In this document: positions 27,909 to 36,592 of the stretch, one piece after another
How positions within the stretch are numbered: the first letter of the stretch is position 1
Layout: every line of letters starts with the position of its first letter
Assembly: GCF_023556335.1 (NCBI RefSeq)
Contig: NZ_JAIKTS010000001.1
Location: 124,001 to 188,000 of the forward strand
Source: Stenotrophomonas mori
GTDB lineage: Bacteria; Pseudomonadota; Gammaproteobacteria; Xanthomonadales; Xanthomonadaceae
DNA: 64,000 nucleotides
Reading direction: 5' to 3'
Program-made: the position numbers and the translations under genes
The notes under the pieces: generated by a model
What the model was told of the DNA's origin: nothing
Seen by the model: the letters and a program-made list of their open reading frames with translations, nothing else
The model's database searches: none

Positions 27909-29768
27909 ATGAAGAAGTCGTCAGCCCTGTTCCTTCCCGTTGCGCTGCTGGTGGCGCTCGTGGCCTCGGCCTGCCTGCTTCCTGGCCTGGGCGGGGGGTT
28001 CATTTTCGATGATCGACCCAACATCGAAAAGAACGGGGTGCTGTATCTCGACCGCCTGGATGTGGAAGCGATGCTGTATGCGGCTTACAGCTTCCATGCA
28101 GGCAATGGTGCGCGCGCCTTGTCGATGCTCAGCTTCGCACTGGATCATTGGCGTGGGGGCATGGATGCGCGGACATTCAAGTTCACGAATATCTTCATCC
28201 ATGTCCTCGCGACTCTGGGGGTGGTGCTCTTCCTGAGAAGGTTGCTGATGGCAGTGCCACCCTGCCGGGGCACCGCGGTTGATGCGCGTGCTGGTGCCGT
28301 CGCTGTCATGGCGCTTGTGGTGGGCGCGCTTTGGGCATTCCACCCTTTACAGGTGTCCACGGTCTTGTACGTGGTACAGCGCATGCAATCGCTGGTCACG
28401 CTGTTCATGGTAATGGCGCTATGGGCTTACCTTGGAATGAGGCAAGCGCAGATCGCCGGGCGGCCATGGCGGAAGTATGGTCTTCTGACGGTGCTGTTCT
28501 GGTCATTGGGATTTGCATCCAAGGAAGACGCGGTGCTGCTGCCCTTGTATACGTTTGCAATAGAGTTGACGGTACTTCGGTTCGCCGCTGTGTCGCCGCG
28601 GCTGGCCGCTGGCTGGCGCTATGGCTACGGGCTGATGGTCGCGCTCGGGGGCCTGGTGTACCTGCTGGGGGTGGTGCCACACTTCTGGAAGTGGGATGCG
28701 TATCCAGGCCGGGACTTTTCCAGCTATGAGCGCCTCCTCACGCAGGGGCGGGTGCTGGTGATGTACCTGGGGCAGATGGTGTTTCCGCTTCCGGGTGCGA
28801 TGCCCTTCTATTACGACAACCTGCCGGTTTCAAGGGGTTGGTTGCAACCTGCGACGACTTTGCTTGCATGGCTGTTTCTGGGGGGGGTGCTGGTTTGGAG
28901 CTGGTGTTGGCGTAAGAAGCGTCCGCTGTTTGCCCTCGGGATTTTATTGTTTTTTGCAGGTCACTTCATTACAAGCAACGTGCTCAACCTGGAATTGGCT
29001 TTCGAGCATCGAAACCAGCTTCCGTTGATGGGCGTGTTGCTGGCGCTTGGCGATCTGTATCGAATGGCATGGGAAAGCAAGGCGCCTGACTGGCGGTGGG
29101 CTGCCGTCCCGGTCGCTCTCGTAGCAGTTTTCTGGGGGGGCTTGACGGTATCCCGGGCTTACATGTGGGGAGATCCAGTGCGCTTTGCAGAGGGCACGCT
29201 GCGACTGGCGCCTGATTCGGAACGGGCCTGGTTGGCGCTCAATGCAGTGTATGTGGACCGCAGCGGTTTCAAGGCCGGAAATCCATGGCTGGACAAGGCG
29301 ATCGCGACCTGTGAGCAGGGGGCGCTGGCCACGGACTCGGCGGTACTGCAGTCCAACGCGGTGATCTACAAGACCATCCGCGGAGACGTGTCTGCCCAGG
29401 ATTGGGAGCGGCTGCATGCACGCCTGCCATCCATGGTCATGAACGTGCAGAACAAGGGGATCGCGCTGAACCTGTTGTCCAATGTCGAGCGCGGCATGGC
29501 GCTTGATGAGGACGGTGTGGTCGATACCTGGGAGAGCATGCAGGCCCGGACTGAGTTCAGTCCCGGGGTTTACCTGCGGATGGCGAGCTATGTCCACAAT
29601 CGAACAGAAAGGCCTGAAAGGGCACTCCTGTTTCTTCGTCGAGCAGTGGAATTAACGCCGCCGGGGGATCCCGAAATCCGGAGGTTGTTTGCGCAGTTGG
29701 TCGACGTGGGTAGAGAGGATTGGCTGCACGAACTGCAAGTCATCGAACGCGCCAAGCAGAAGCACTGA
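27909..29768 (+). CDS. GT-C-type membrane glycosyltransferase, probable pilin glycosylation protein
   Basis: 619 aa with an N-terminal signal-like helix, about ten further membrane segments up to residue 430, and a soluble C-terminal part with TPR-like helices (around PERALLFLRRAVELTPPGDP). The first external loop has GGFIFDDRPNIEKNG, an Asp-Asp motif as in GT-C enzymes, and later FHPLQVSTVLYVVQRMQSL, resembling the HP...V.YVVQR signature of TMTC-like protein mannosyltransferases. Its position between two pilin genes suggests pilin O-glycosylation, comparable to TfpW or TfpO systems; this is inference. The ATG has GGAAG upstream. Codon use is visibly less GC-rich than neighbours. Confidence 0.72.
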   Translation: MKKSSALFLPVALLVALVASACLLPGLGGGFIFDDRPNIEKNGVLYLDRLDVEAMLYAAYSFHAGNGARALSMLSFALDHWRGGMDARTFKFTNIFIHVLATLGVVLFLRRLLMAVPPCRGTAVDARAGAVAVMALVVGALWAFHPLQVSTVLYVVQRMQSLVTLFMVMALWAYLGMRQAQIAGRPWRKYGLLTVLFWSLGFASKEDAVLLPLYTFAIELTVLRFAAVSPRLAAGWRYGYGLMVALGGLVYLLGVVPHFWKWDAYPGRDFSSYERLLTQGRVLVMYLGQMVFPLPGAMPFYYDNLPVSRGWLQPATTLLAWLFLGGVLVWSWCWRKKRPLFALGILLFFAGHFITSNVLNLELAFEHRNQLPLMGVLLALGDLYRMAWESKAPDWRWAAVPVALVAVFWGGLTVSRAYMWGDPVRFAEGTLRLAPDSERAWLALNAVYVDRSGFKAGNPWLDKAIATCEQGALATDSAVLQSNAVIYKTIRGDVSAQDWERLHARLPSMVMNVQNKGIALNLLSNVERGMALDEDGVVDTWESMQARTEFSPGVYLRMASYVHNRTERPERALLFLRRAVELTPPGDPEIRRLFAQLVDVGREDWLHELQVIERAKQKH

Positions 29769-29800
29769 GACACATGGCAGCAAGCCCTTTCCCGGGTTTT

Positions 29801-29817
29801 TGGCATGAAATGTGCTT
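29801..29817 (+). promoter_or_regulatory. Sigma-54 (RpoN) promoter of second pilin gene
   Basis: TGGCATG-AAAT-GTGCT fits the -24/-12 consensus, with GG (29802-29803) and GC (29814-29815) exactly 10 bases apart. It lies 42 bases before the second pilin ATG, inside the short gap after the glycosyltransferase gene. The second pilin therefore has its own RpoN promoter. Confidence 0.75.
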
Positions 29818-29858
29818 GCCGTGGACTGGGTCGATGGGGAGCCAAACAGGAGAGCGCT

Positions 29859-30218
29859 ATGCCGCGGCATGCCAGGGGTTTTACGTTGATCGAGTTGATG
29901 ATCGTGGTGGCGATCATTGCCATTCTTGCTGCGATCGCGCTACCACAGTACCGGAACTACACCCAGCGCTCGGCCAACGCTGCCTGCCTGGCAGAGGCGC
30001 GAGCCTATATGAGCACCGCCGTGGTTGAACTGGCGGAATACAGTCTGCCGGCGACTTTTCTGCCGAAAGCATGTGACGCGAACACGAGCCTGGCATTGGC
30101 GGTTGGCGATTTCGCCTCGCCCAGGGTAGTGACCTTCACTACGCCCTTGAAGGGCAATGCCGACATAAGGCAGCACCCCGAATGCAATACCGGCAGCGCG
30201 CAATGTGCGCTTCACTGA
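29859..30218 (+). CDS. pilA: Type IV pilin (second copy)
   Basis: 119 aa. The leader MPRHARG is followed by F8 and the mature N-terminus [20 protein letters not shown]. The next segment [20 protein letters not shown] is nearly the same as in the first pilin, after which the sequences diverge. The C-terminal Cys pair (CNTGSAQC) marks the D-region. AGGAGA lies before ATG 29859, and a sigma-54 promoter sits upstream. Whether it is a second major pilin, a phase-variable alternative or a silent donor copy cannot be told. Confidence 0.95.
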   Translation: MPRHARGFTLIELMIVVAIIAILAAIALPQYRNYTQRSANAACLAEARAYMSTAVVELAEYSLPATFLPKACDANTSLALAVGDFASPRVVTFTTPLKGNADIRQHPECNTGSAQCALH

Positions 30219-30573
30219 TGCTGCAAGGTGCCCGGGCGACCTGCCTGGGATGCGGGTGGTGCCGGGCCGCGAGCTGAGAGGGCGGCGTACGCGGTCAGGG
30301 TGGGACTGTTTGTGGGGCACTGCTCGTAGGAGCGGTGGTCCATGCCGACAGCGTGGCGTGTGGTGCGCTCGTGTCCCGATGAGGTGGCCGGCGCGGGGGC
30401 TGCCCATCCGCTACCATCCAGGGCTTGGACCGGCTTGCCGGATATTCGGCGGTGGCGCCGGCCAGCGACGCTGGTCGCTTCCATTTCCCTCCACATCAGT
30501 CGAACGGTAGCTCCGTGTCTCGGCCATTTTCACGGGAAATGCGAACTGCTCCACGCCTCCGGGGGAAGGCGTG
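30219..30573. other. Intergenic region before the glycan operon
   Basis: 355 bases between the second pilin gene and the flippase gene, with no convincing ORF. The only structure I see is an inverted repeat, CACGCCT (30552-30558) and AGGCGTG (30567-30573), whose loop and 3' arm contain the GGGGGAAGG ribosome binding site of the next gene. No clear promoter could be assigned. Confidence 0.55.
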
Positions 30574-31857
30574 ATGGCGCTGCGAGGGCTCTGGTCCCGA
30601 CAGGGGCCCATCGCACGCGGGACGGTGCGGACGTCACTGGTGTTGGGGCTGCGGCTGGTGGTGCAGGCAGGAACCCTGCTGGTCGTGGCCCGCATGCTGG
30701 GAGCGGAGCGGTTCGGTGTGTTCGCGGCGTTGGCGGCGCTGGCGGTGGTGACGGGAGCATTGGCCACGGCCGGTACTCACCTGGTCATGCTGGCCGAGGT
30801 GTCCAGGGCACCTGAGCGGCGTTGGGCCGTCCTGGCCTATGCATTGCCGACCACGCTGGCCCTTGGGCTTGTCCTGCTGTGGGTCTACCTGGTGCTGTGC
30901 AGGTACCTGCTGGGCGTACCGGAAACGGCGCTGCAGGTACCGTTGTTGCTGGGCATCGCCGAACTCGTACTGCAGCCTCTCATCCTGTTGGGGGCGTCGG
31001 AGCATCATGCGCTGGGACGCATCGCGCGGTCGCAGATGCTGGTGCTGCTGCCGCTGGTGATGCGGCTGCTGGTCGCCGTGCTTATAGCGATGGTGGCACC
31101 GGTACGGGCGCTCGAGGCCTATGCCTGTGGATACCTGCTGGTCACCGCCATCGCCTTGTGGATGGTCCTGCGCTTGCTGCCTGCACCTTGGCCGGCGCTC
31201 CGGAGCTGGCGGTTGCCGGGTCGGGCGGAGATGCGTGATGCGTCCGGATTCGCAGCCATCAGCATCACCAAGGCGGCCCCTGGCGAGCTCGACAAGATCC
31301 TGGCGGCCCGATTGCTGCTGCCGGGGGCCGTCGGCGTCTATGCCGCTGCGACACGGGTGGTCGCGGCCATCACCCTGCCGGTCACCGCGATGACCACGTC
31401 CGCGCTCCCGCGCCTGTTCCGTGGTGACGGTGGTGGCAGGAACGATGAGGGGCGACTGTTGCGCTGGATGTTCCTGGCCGCCATCGGATATAGCCTGCTG
31501 CTGGCCGCAGGCGTATGGTTCGCCGCGCCGGTGCTTGGCTGGGCATTTGGCGAACAGTACCTCGGCATCGAACGGATGGTGAAGTGGCTGTGCCTGGCCG
31601 TGCCGGGAATGAGCCTGCGGCTGGTGGCAGGAAACGCGCTGATGGCCATCGGCAGGCCCTGGGTACGCGTCGCCTTCGAGTGCATCGGCCTGCTGGTACT
31701 GTTGGTGGCCGCTATGGGGATGACAAGACACCTTGGTACGATAGGCATGCCGCTGGCGCTGGCCTGTTCGGAATGGGGAATGGCGATTGCCGGGGGGCTA
31801 CTGCTGCGTGCTTCACGCAGGCAGGAGAAGCGATCCGTGCCGCACCCCGGCGATTGA
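30574..31857 (+). CDS. Polysaccharide flippase (Wzx/MOP family)
   Basis: 427 aa membrane protein with about 12 hydrophobic segments, an N-terminal GLRLVVQAGTLLVVARMLGA and a mid-protein ISITKAAPGELDKILAARLLLPGAVGVY segment typical of the Polysacc_synt flippases that move lipid-linked oligosaccharides across the inner membrane. ATG 30574 is preferred to GTG 30571 because the GGGGGAAGG binding site would be too close to the GTG. It is the first gene of a four-gene plus-strand operon; the next gene starts 18 bases later. No Wzy-type polymerase accompanies it. Confidence 0.85.
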   Translation: MALRGLWSRQGPIARGTVRTSLVLGLRLVVQAGTLLVVARMLGAERFGVFAALAALAVVTGALATAGTHLVMLAEVSRAPERRWAVLAYALPTTLALGLVLLWVYLVLCRYLLGVPETALQVPLLLGIAELVLQPLILLGASEHHALGRIARSQMLVLLPLVMRLLVAVLIAMVAPVRALEAYACGYLLVTAIALWMVLRLLPAPWPALRSWRLPGRAEMRDASGFAAISITKAAPGELDKILAARLLLPGAVGVYAAATRVVAAITLPVTAMTTSALPRLFRGDGGGRNDEGRLLRWMFLAAIGYSLLLAAGVWFAAPVLGWAFGEQYLGIERMVKWLCLAVPGMSLRLVAGNALMAIGRPWVRVAFECIGLLVLLVAAMGMTRHLGTIGMPLALACSEWGMAIAGGLLLRASRRQEKRSVPHPGD

Positions 31858-31875
31858 ATTGCAAGGAATCACCGC

Positions 31876-32646
31876 ATGTTTCTACCCCGGTCGCTGGACA
31901 TGGCGGTCCAGCGCTTCCTGAAAAGGAAAGGCTATGTACGCACCCGCGCGGAGGACGGTGTCGCGATTGCGAGGCGGGCCCGGCTGCTGGCATCGCAGGG
32001 CATCGATCTGGTGCTCGATGTCGGTGCCAATACCGGGCAGTTTGCGCTGCAGATGCGTGGGCTCGGCTATCGCGGACGCATCCACTCGTTCGAGCCCATG
32101 CAGGCGGCCTGGGCCCGGCTGTGCACCAGGATGGCCGGCGATCCCCTCTGGAGCGGGACGCAGGCGGCGCTGGGGGAACGGTGCTCGGAGGAGTCGTTGA
32201 ACGTAGCCAGCAACTCTGTCAGCAGTTCGTTCCTGGAGATGCTGCCTACGCATCTGGCCAATGCGCCGCGCTCGGCCTACCTGCGCGATGAGACGGTGCG
32301 GATGTCGCGGCTCGACGATATTTTCCCGGAGCTTGCTTCGGGGATGGAGGGCGTCTGGCTGAAGCTGGATGTACAGGGTTACGAATACAACGTGCTCGAG
32401 GGTGGACGCGGCGTACTCCCACGGTGTCGGATCGTGCAGCTCGAAATGTCGTTGGCGCCCCCGTATGCCGGTCAGAGGACATTTCTGGAGCTGTGTTCCT
32501 ACATGGATGCCGCGGGTTTCGATCCGGTGGGTTTCGAGGCCGGATTCCAGGAGCCGGCGAGTGGCATCCTCCTGCAGGTGGATGGAATCTTCCGCAACCG
32601 CAGGTTTGCCGGCGGTGGCGATGATGGCGTGGGCCGGGAGGCATAG
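31876..32646 (+). CDS. FkbM-family methyltransferase
   Basis: 256 aa SAM-dependent methyltransferase. Visible are the SAM motif DLVLDVGANTGQFALQMR, the HSFEPMQAAW loop and MSRLDDIFPE then VWLKLDVQGYEYNVLEG, which together define the FkbM family, here probably acting on a sugar hydroxyl of the cluster's glycan. AAGGAA precedes the ATG. It is located between the flippase and the cytidylyltransferase genes, in the same operon. Confidence 0.9.
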   Translation: MFLPRSLDMAVQRFLKRKGYVRTRAEDGVAIARRARLLASQGIDLVLDVGANTGQFALQMRGLGYRGRIHSFEPMQAAWARLCTRMAGDPLWSGTQAALGERCSEESLNVASNSVSSSFLEMLPTHLANAPRSAYLRDETVRMSRLDDIFPELASGMEGVWLKLDVQGYEYNVLEGGRGVLPRCRIVQLEMSLAPPYAGQRTFLELCSYMDAAGFDPVGFEAGFQEPASGILLQVDGIFRNRRFAGGGDDGVGREA

Positions 32647-32649
32647 GCG

Positions 32650-34017
32650 ATGATCCGTGCAGCTGAAACGCCGGCGGTTGCCATCGTCCTGGCTTCGGGG
32701 GCCGGGGAACGCTTCCGTTCGGAGACGCCCAAGCAGTTCCTCAAGCTGGCCGGCCGCCGCGTGCTCGAACACACCCTGCAGGCGTTCGAGCAGCACCCGC
32801 GGATCGGCGAAGTCGTGCTGGTGGTGACGCCGGCGTACCGCGACCTGGCGATGGAGCTCGTCCGGCAAGCCGGGTTCCGCAAGGTTGTTAAGGTCGTCAA
32901 TGGTGGTTCGAGCCGTCAGGAGAGTTCGGCCTCGGGCGTCGCCGCGGTGGTTGACGATGCGACCCGCGTGCTGGTCCACGATGCGGTTCGTCCGCTGCTG
33001 GATGCCGCGACGATCGACCGTTGCCTCGACGCGCTGCAGGCGTTCGATGCGGTCGATACCGGAATCCCGTCGCCTGATACCGTCATCCGGGTGGATGCGC
33101 AGGGGTGCATCGCGGAGATCCCGGAGCGCGGGATGCTGCGCCTGGGGCAGACGCCGCAGGGCTTCCGTGCAGGCCTGTTGCGGCGGGCGCACGCGCTTGC
33201 GGCTGCCGAGCCGGCACTGAAGGTGACCGACGACTGTGGCCTGATCCTTCATTACCGGCTGGCGGCGGTAAAGGTTGTCGAAGGCGATGTCAGCAACATC
33301 AAGATCACCTATCCATCCGACATCTACCTTGCCGACCGGTTGTTCCAGTTGCGTGCGCGGCGCTTCCGGAAGCAGGATGCCGTGGCGGGCCTCGGAGGGA
33401 AGGTCCTGGTGGTTTTCGGCGGTAGCCGGGGAATCGGTCAGCGTGTGGCCACGCTGGCACGCGATGCGGGGGCGGTTGTGGTCGCGGTGTCGCGCGCCGA
33501 TGGCGTGGATGTCGCCGATGGCGCCGCAGTGGGCCGGGTGTTGGACGCGGCTGTTGCCGCGCACGGGCGGATCGACGGCGTGGTCAATACCGCCGGGGTG
33601 CTCAGGACCGGCCTGCTGGCCGGCCAGCAGGCGGAGGTGGTCGAGGAGCAGATCCGTACCAACGTGCTCGGCAGTGTGGTCGTCGCGCGCGAGGCATTCG
33701 AGCGCATGAAGGGGGGCGGTGGCGGGATCGTGCTGTTCGCGTCGAGTTCCTACACGCGGGGGCGGGCGTTCTCGGCGGTGTACTCGGCGACCAAGGCCGC
33801 CGTGGTCAACCTCATGCAGGGCCTTGCGCAGGAGTACCTGCCGTTCGGGGTCCGGGTGAATGCCCTCAATCCCGAGCGCACGGCAACGCCGATGCGCTCC
33901 GAGAATTTCGGCAATGAGCCGCTCGCTGAGTTGCTGGACGTGGACACGGTCGCGGAGGCCACGCTGGCGGCCCTGGTGTCCGATGCCAGCGGCGAAGTAT
34001 TCGATGTCCGCAGATAG
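32650..34017 (+). CDS. Bifunctional cytidylyltransferase / short-chain reductase (CDP-ribitol synthase-like)
   Basis: 455 aa fusion. Residues about 1-235 are IspD-like: IVLASGAGERFRSETPKQFL, VHDAVRPLLD, TPQGFRAGLL and SNIKITYPSDIYLA. Residues about 240-455 are a short-chain dehydrogenase with the Rossmann motif FGGSRGIG and the YSATK active site near residue 378. This architecture matches Bcs1/Acs1 of Haemophilus influenzae, which reduces ribulose 5-phosphate and makes CDP-ribitol; other CDP-polyols are possible. The fused reductase and the TagF-like neighbour argue against an isoprenoid IspD role. It starts 3 bases after the FkbM stop and its end overlaps the next gene by 14 bases. Confidence 0.82.
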   Translation: MIRAAETPAVAIVLASGAGERFRSETPKQFLKLAGRRVLEHTLQAFEQHPRIGEVVLVVTPAYRDLAMELVRQAGFRKVVKVVNGGSSRQESSASGVAAVVDDATRVLVHDAVRPLLDAATIDRCLDALQAFDAVDTGIPSPDTVIRVDAQGCIAEIPERGMLRLGQTPQGFRAGLLRRAHALAAAEPALKVTDDCGLILHYRLAAVKVVEGDVSNIKITYPSDIYLADRLFQLRARRFRKQDAVAGLGGKVLVVFGGSRGIGQRVATLARDAGAVVVAVSRADGVDVADGAAVGRVLDAAVAAHGRIDGVVNTAGVLRTGLLAGQQAEVVEEQIRTNVLGSVVVAREAFERMKGGGGGIVLFASSSYTRGRAFSAVYSATKAAVVNLMQGLAQEYLPFGVRVNALNPERTATPMRSENFGNEPLAELLDVDTVAEATLAALVSDASGEVFDVRR

Positions 34018-35287
34018 GCGGGTGCTGCCGGCGGTACGGTTGGCCATGACGGTCATGGTGGCCCTGTCAGGCTGGCTGCTGATCGCGCCGGTCGCGTTCC
34101 TGGTGCCGAAGCGCCGCGACTGGGTCGCGGTCATCGGTCGTGAAGGGGGGCGGTTCCTCGACAACAGCAAGTACTTCTTCCTGCAGGCCGCGCAGCAGAA
34201 CCCGGGCATGCGGCTCGTGTTCGTGACGGAACGGGAGGAGGTCGCGCGGTCGCTCGGGGCGGGAGGGCTGGAGGCCTTGTGCTACCCGGGCTGGAGGGCG
34301 ATCGGCTTCCTGCTGCGCTGCCGGTGCGTGGTCGTCGATGAAGCCGGGTGGTATGGGCGGTTCAGGGCGTTCCTCCTGATCCGTGCCCGGATCGTCCAGC
34401 TCTGGCATGGCGTGGGATTCAAGTGGATCGAGGGCGGATTGTGGGCGAATGAGGCTGGACGCTTCCGCTGGGCATCGGCGGGTTGGGCGCGTCGCCTGCG
34501 GTTGATGGCGTACCGGGTCACGCGCAGGCGGATCCGCTATGCGATGGTGGCGACGACTTCGCCGTTCTACCGGGATCGGGTGTTCGCGCCGGCGTTCGAA
34601 GCGGCGGATTTTCCGGTGGTAGGGTATCCACGGAATGACTTCGCCCTGTCCCTGGAAGGGACGTTCCTGGACCTGGCCTGGTCGAACGTGGACGCCGGCG
34701 TCCGCGCCTGCCTGGCCAATTGGCGCCGCTGCAGTCGGCGGATGGTGCTGGTTGCGCCGACCTTCCGCGGTTCCGGCCGTACGCCGATGGCACTCGACGA
34801 GCCGGGTCTGCGGGAGCTGGATGCATTCGCGGAAGCGCATGGCGTCGAATTCGTGTTCAAGTTCCATCCCGCCGACTGCAGCGGTGAGCGCATCGCAGGC
34901 AGGCATTTCCATGTCTGTGCACGCCACTCGGACATCTATCCGCTGTTCCCGCATGCCGCTGCGCTGGTCACCGACTATTCCTCCATCGGGATGGACTTCC
35001 TCCTGGTGGACAAGCCGGTGCTGTTTCTGTTGCCCGGCGACGATGACTATGCGGAGAATGATCGCAAACTGCAGTTCGATCCGCGCAGCATGATGCCGGG
35101 ACCCATAGCGGAGTGCTGGAACACGCTGCTTGGTGCGTTGCTGCGGCAATGGGAGACGGATGAACACCTCGCGGACCGTGCAGCCCTCAGGGAGCAGGCG
35201 TTCGCTGGCCTGGACCCGTCCATGGCTGTACCGGAACTGCTCGCGCGCATGCGGGAGAAAGGCTGGCTGTCCCATCCGCGGGCATGA
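34004..35287 (+). CDS. CDP-glycerol/CDP-ribitol polyol-phosphate transferase (TagF-like)
   Basis: 427 aa. An N-terminal hydrophobic helix (about residues 13-35) is followed by a TagF-type catalytic domain with LWHGVGFKWI near residue 133, VGYPRND, FKFHPADC and TDYSSIGMDFLLVDKPVLFL near residue 322. These are the His- and Asp-containing signatures of enzymes that transfer polyol phosphate from a CDP-polyol to a growing chain. With the upstream CDP-ribitol synthase-like gene it should add ribitol (or similar) phosphate units to a glycan. ATG 34004 overlaps the preceding gene by 14 bases. Whether it primes or polymerises is unknown. Confidence 0.85.
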   Translation: MSADRRVLPAVRLAMTVMVALSGWLLIAPVAFLVPKRRDWVAVIGREGGRFLDNSKYFFLQAAQQNPGMRLVFVTEREEVARSLGAGGLEALCYPGWRAIGFLLRCRCVVVDEAGWYGRFRAFLLIRARIVQLWHGVGFKWIEGGLWANEAGRFRWASAGWARRLRLMAYRVTRRRIRYAMVATTSPFYRDRVFAPAFEAADFPVVGYPRNDFALSLEGTFLDLAWSNVDAGVRACLANWRRCSRRMVLVAPTFRGSGRTPMALDEPGLRELDAFAEAHGVEFVFKFHPADCSGERIAGRHFHVCARHSDIYPLFPHAAALVTDYSSIGMDFLLVDKPVLFLLPGDDDYAENDRKLQFDPRSMMPGPIAECWNTLLGALLRQWETDEHLADRAALREQAFAGLDPSMAVPELLARMREKGWLSHPRA

Positions 35288-35301
35288 GCGCCGGCATCCA
35301 T

Positions 35302-36336
35302 TCAGCAGATGGCACGCCGATAGATACCGAGGTGGGCATCCAGCATTGCCGCCATCGAAAAGCGTTCGACGGCCCGCTGGCGTGCCGCTAAGGCCAGGGT
35401 TCCATACAGTGAGCTGTCGGCTGCGAGCCTGCGTACCGCACTGACGAAAGCGCCGATGTCATCCGGCGCGCACAACAGCCCGCTCTGGCCTTCCTGCACG
35501 ACTTCGGGCAGTGATGAATGACGGGTGGCGACGACCGGTAGTCCACACGCCATGGCCTCGGCCGCCACCAGGCCGAAACCTTCGCTGCGGGACGGGAACA
35601 GCAGGGCGTCGGCGGACTGCATGGTGGCGGCGACTGCGGCATCGCCGTCAAGGTGCCCGATGTCATGCATGTTCGCCGGCAGGTGCGGCTTGTCCGCTCC
35701 GGCGGCCGGTCCCCCGGTGTAGTGCAGTTCGAAACCGTCTCCCAGCGCACGCATGATCGGCCCGAGAAGATCCACCCCCTTGCGCGCACTCCAGCTGCCG
35801 ACATAGAGCAGCCGGAACGGGCGTCCCGGACGCCGCGGCGGGGTCGCCGGGTGGAAGATCCGGGTGTCCACGCCGTTGGGGATGACCTGCATGGGGAGGT
35901 CGATCAGCGTTGCCCGGGCCATGTCCGCCACATAGTGGCTGACCGCGGTGATGCAGGTGGCGCGGCGCAGTGTCCTGCGCTCGTTGGGAGCGATCCAGTG
36001 GCGATGATAGAGCCGTCGTGCCATTCCCTTGTGGCGGCTGAGGGCCGGGTCATGCACCGAATGGTGCACGGTTGCGACCACGGGCAGGTGGCGCGGCAGG
36101 AAACGGGCATGCATCCAGCTGTTCACATGGACCACGTTGGCCCAGTCCGGTGCGCTGGGAAGCGGTACCGTCCAAGGGGCATATTCCGCCCGCAACGGAA
36201 GCCAGGTGATGCCGGCCTGGATGCCCAGCAGTGCCAGGCCTTGGACCAGGCGTTCGGTGAAGACATCGGTTCCGGTGTGGGTGCGTACCGTCGGGAACCA
36301 GACCGCTGGGTGGGCGGGGGCCACGTTGCGGCTCAT
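35302..36336 (-). CDS. Glycosyltransferase family 4-type protein
   Basis: 344 aa GT-B retaining glycosyltransferase. The N-terminal acceptor half has TGTDVFTERLVQGL and VVATVHHSVHDP. The C-terminal donor half has VIPNGVDTRIFHP, RLLYVGSWSARKGVDLL and the E-x7-E motif EGFGLVAAEAMACGLPVVAT. ATG 36336 (MSRNVAP) is chosen; the open frame upstream is a Pro/Arg-rich stretch without homology. It converges on the TagF-like gene with a 14-base gap and is the last gene of the minus-strand half of the glycan cluster. Confidence 0.88.
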   Translation of the reverse strand: MSRNVAPAHPAVWFPTVRTHTGTDVFTERLVQGLALLGIQAGITWLPLRAEYAPWTVPLPSAPDWANVVHVNSWMHARFLPRHLPVVATVHHSVHDPALSRHKGMARRLYHRHWIAPNERRTLRRATCITAVSHYVADMARATLIDLPMQVIPNGVDTRIFHPATPPRRPGRPFRLLYVGSWSARKGVDLLGPIMRALGDGFELHYTGGPAAGADKPHLPANMHDIGHLDGDAAVAATMQSADALLFPSRSEGFGLVAAEAMACGLPVVATRHSSLPEVVQEGQSGLLCAPDDIGAFVSAVRRLAADSSLYGTLALAARQRAVERFSMAAMLDAHLGIYRRAIC

Positions 36337-36592
36337 TGCTGGGCGGGCCGCAGGGACCGGGCGGCCTCGGGAAGCGGGCCGTGGCATCCGTGGGGGTGGC
36401 GGTGGCGGGGAGCCGTGGGCGCGGGGCTTTGCCGCCGGCTCGGCAACCGGGCCGGTCCCGGGGAGGGCGGAGGGAGCCTCCGCGTGGAGGTACAGTGGCT
36501 GCCGCATGAGGACGGGCGGCCGGTGCCGGCCCGCCTGCCTGGCGGCGGCAGGCCGACGGGGAGGCGCGTCCGCGTGCAGGGCAGCGTGGCGC

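Noticed and set aside
32650..34017. Isoprenoid-pathway ispD
   Set aside because: The IspD-like part is fused to a short-chain reductase and sits beside a TagF-like gene with no ispF, which fits CDP-polyol synthesis better.
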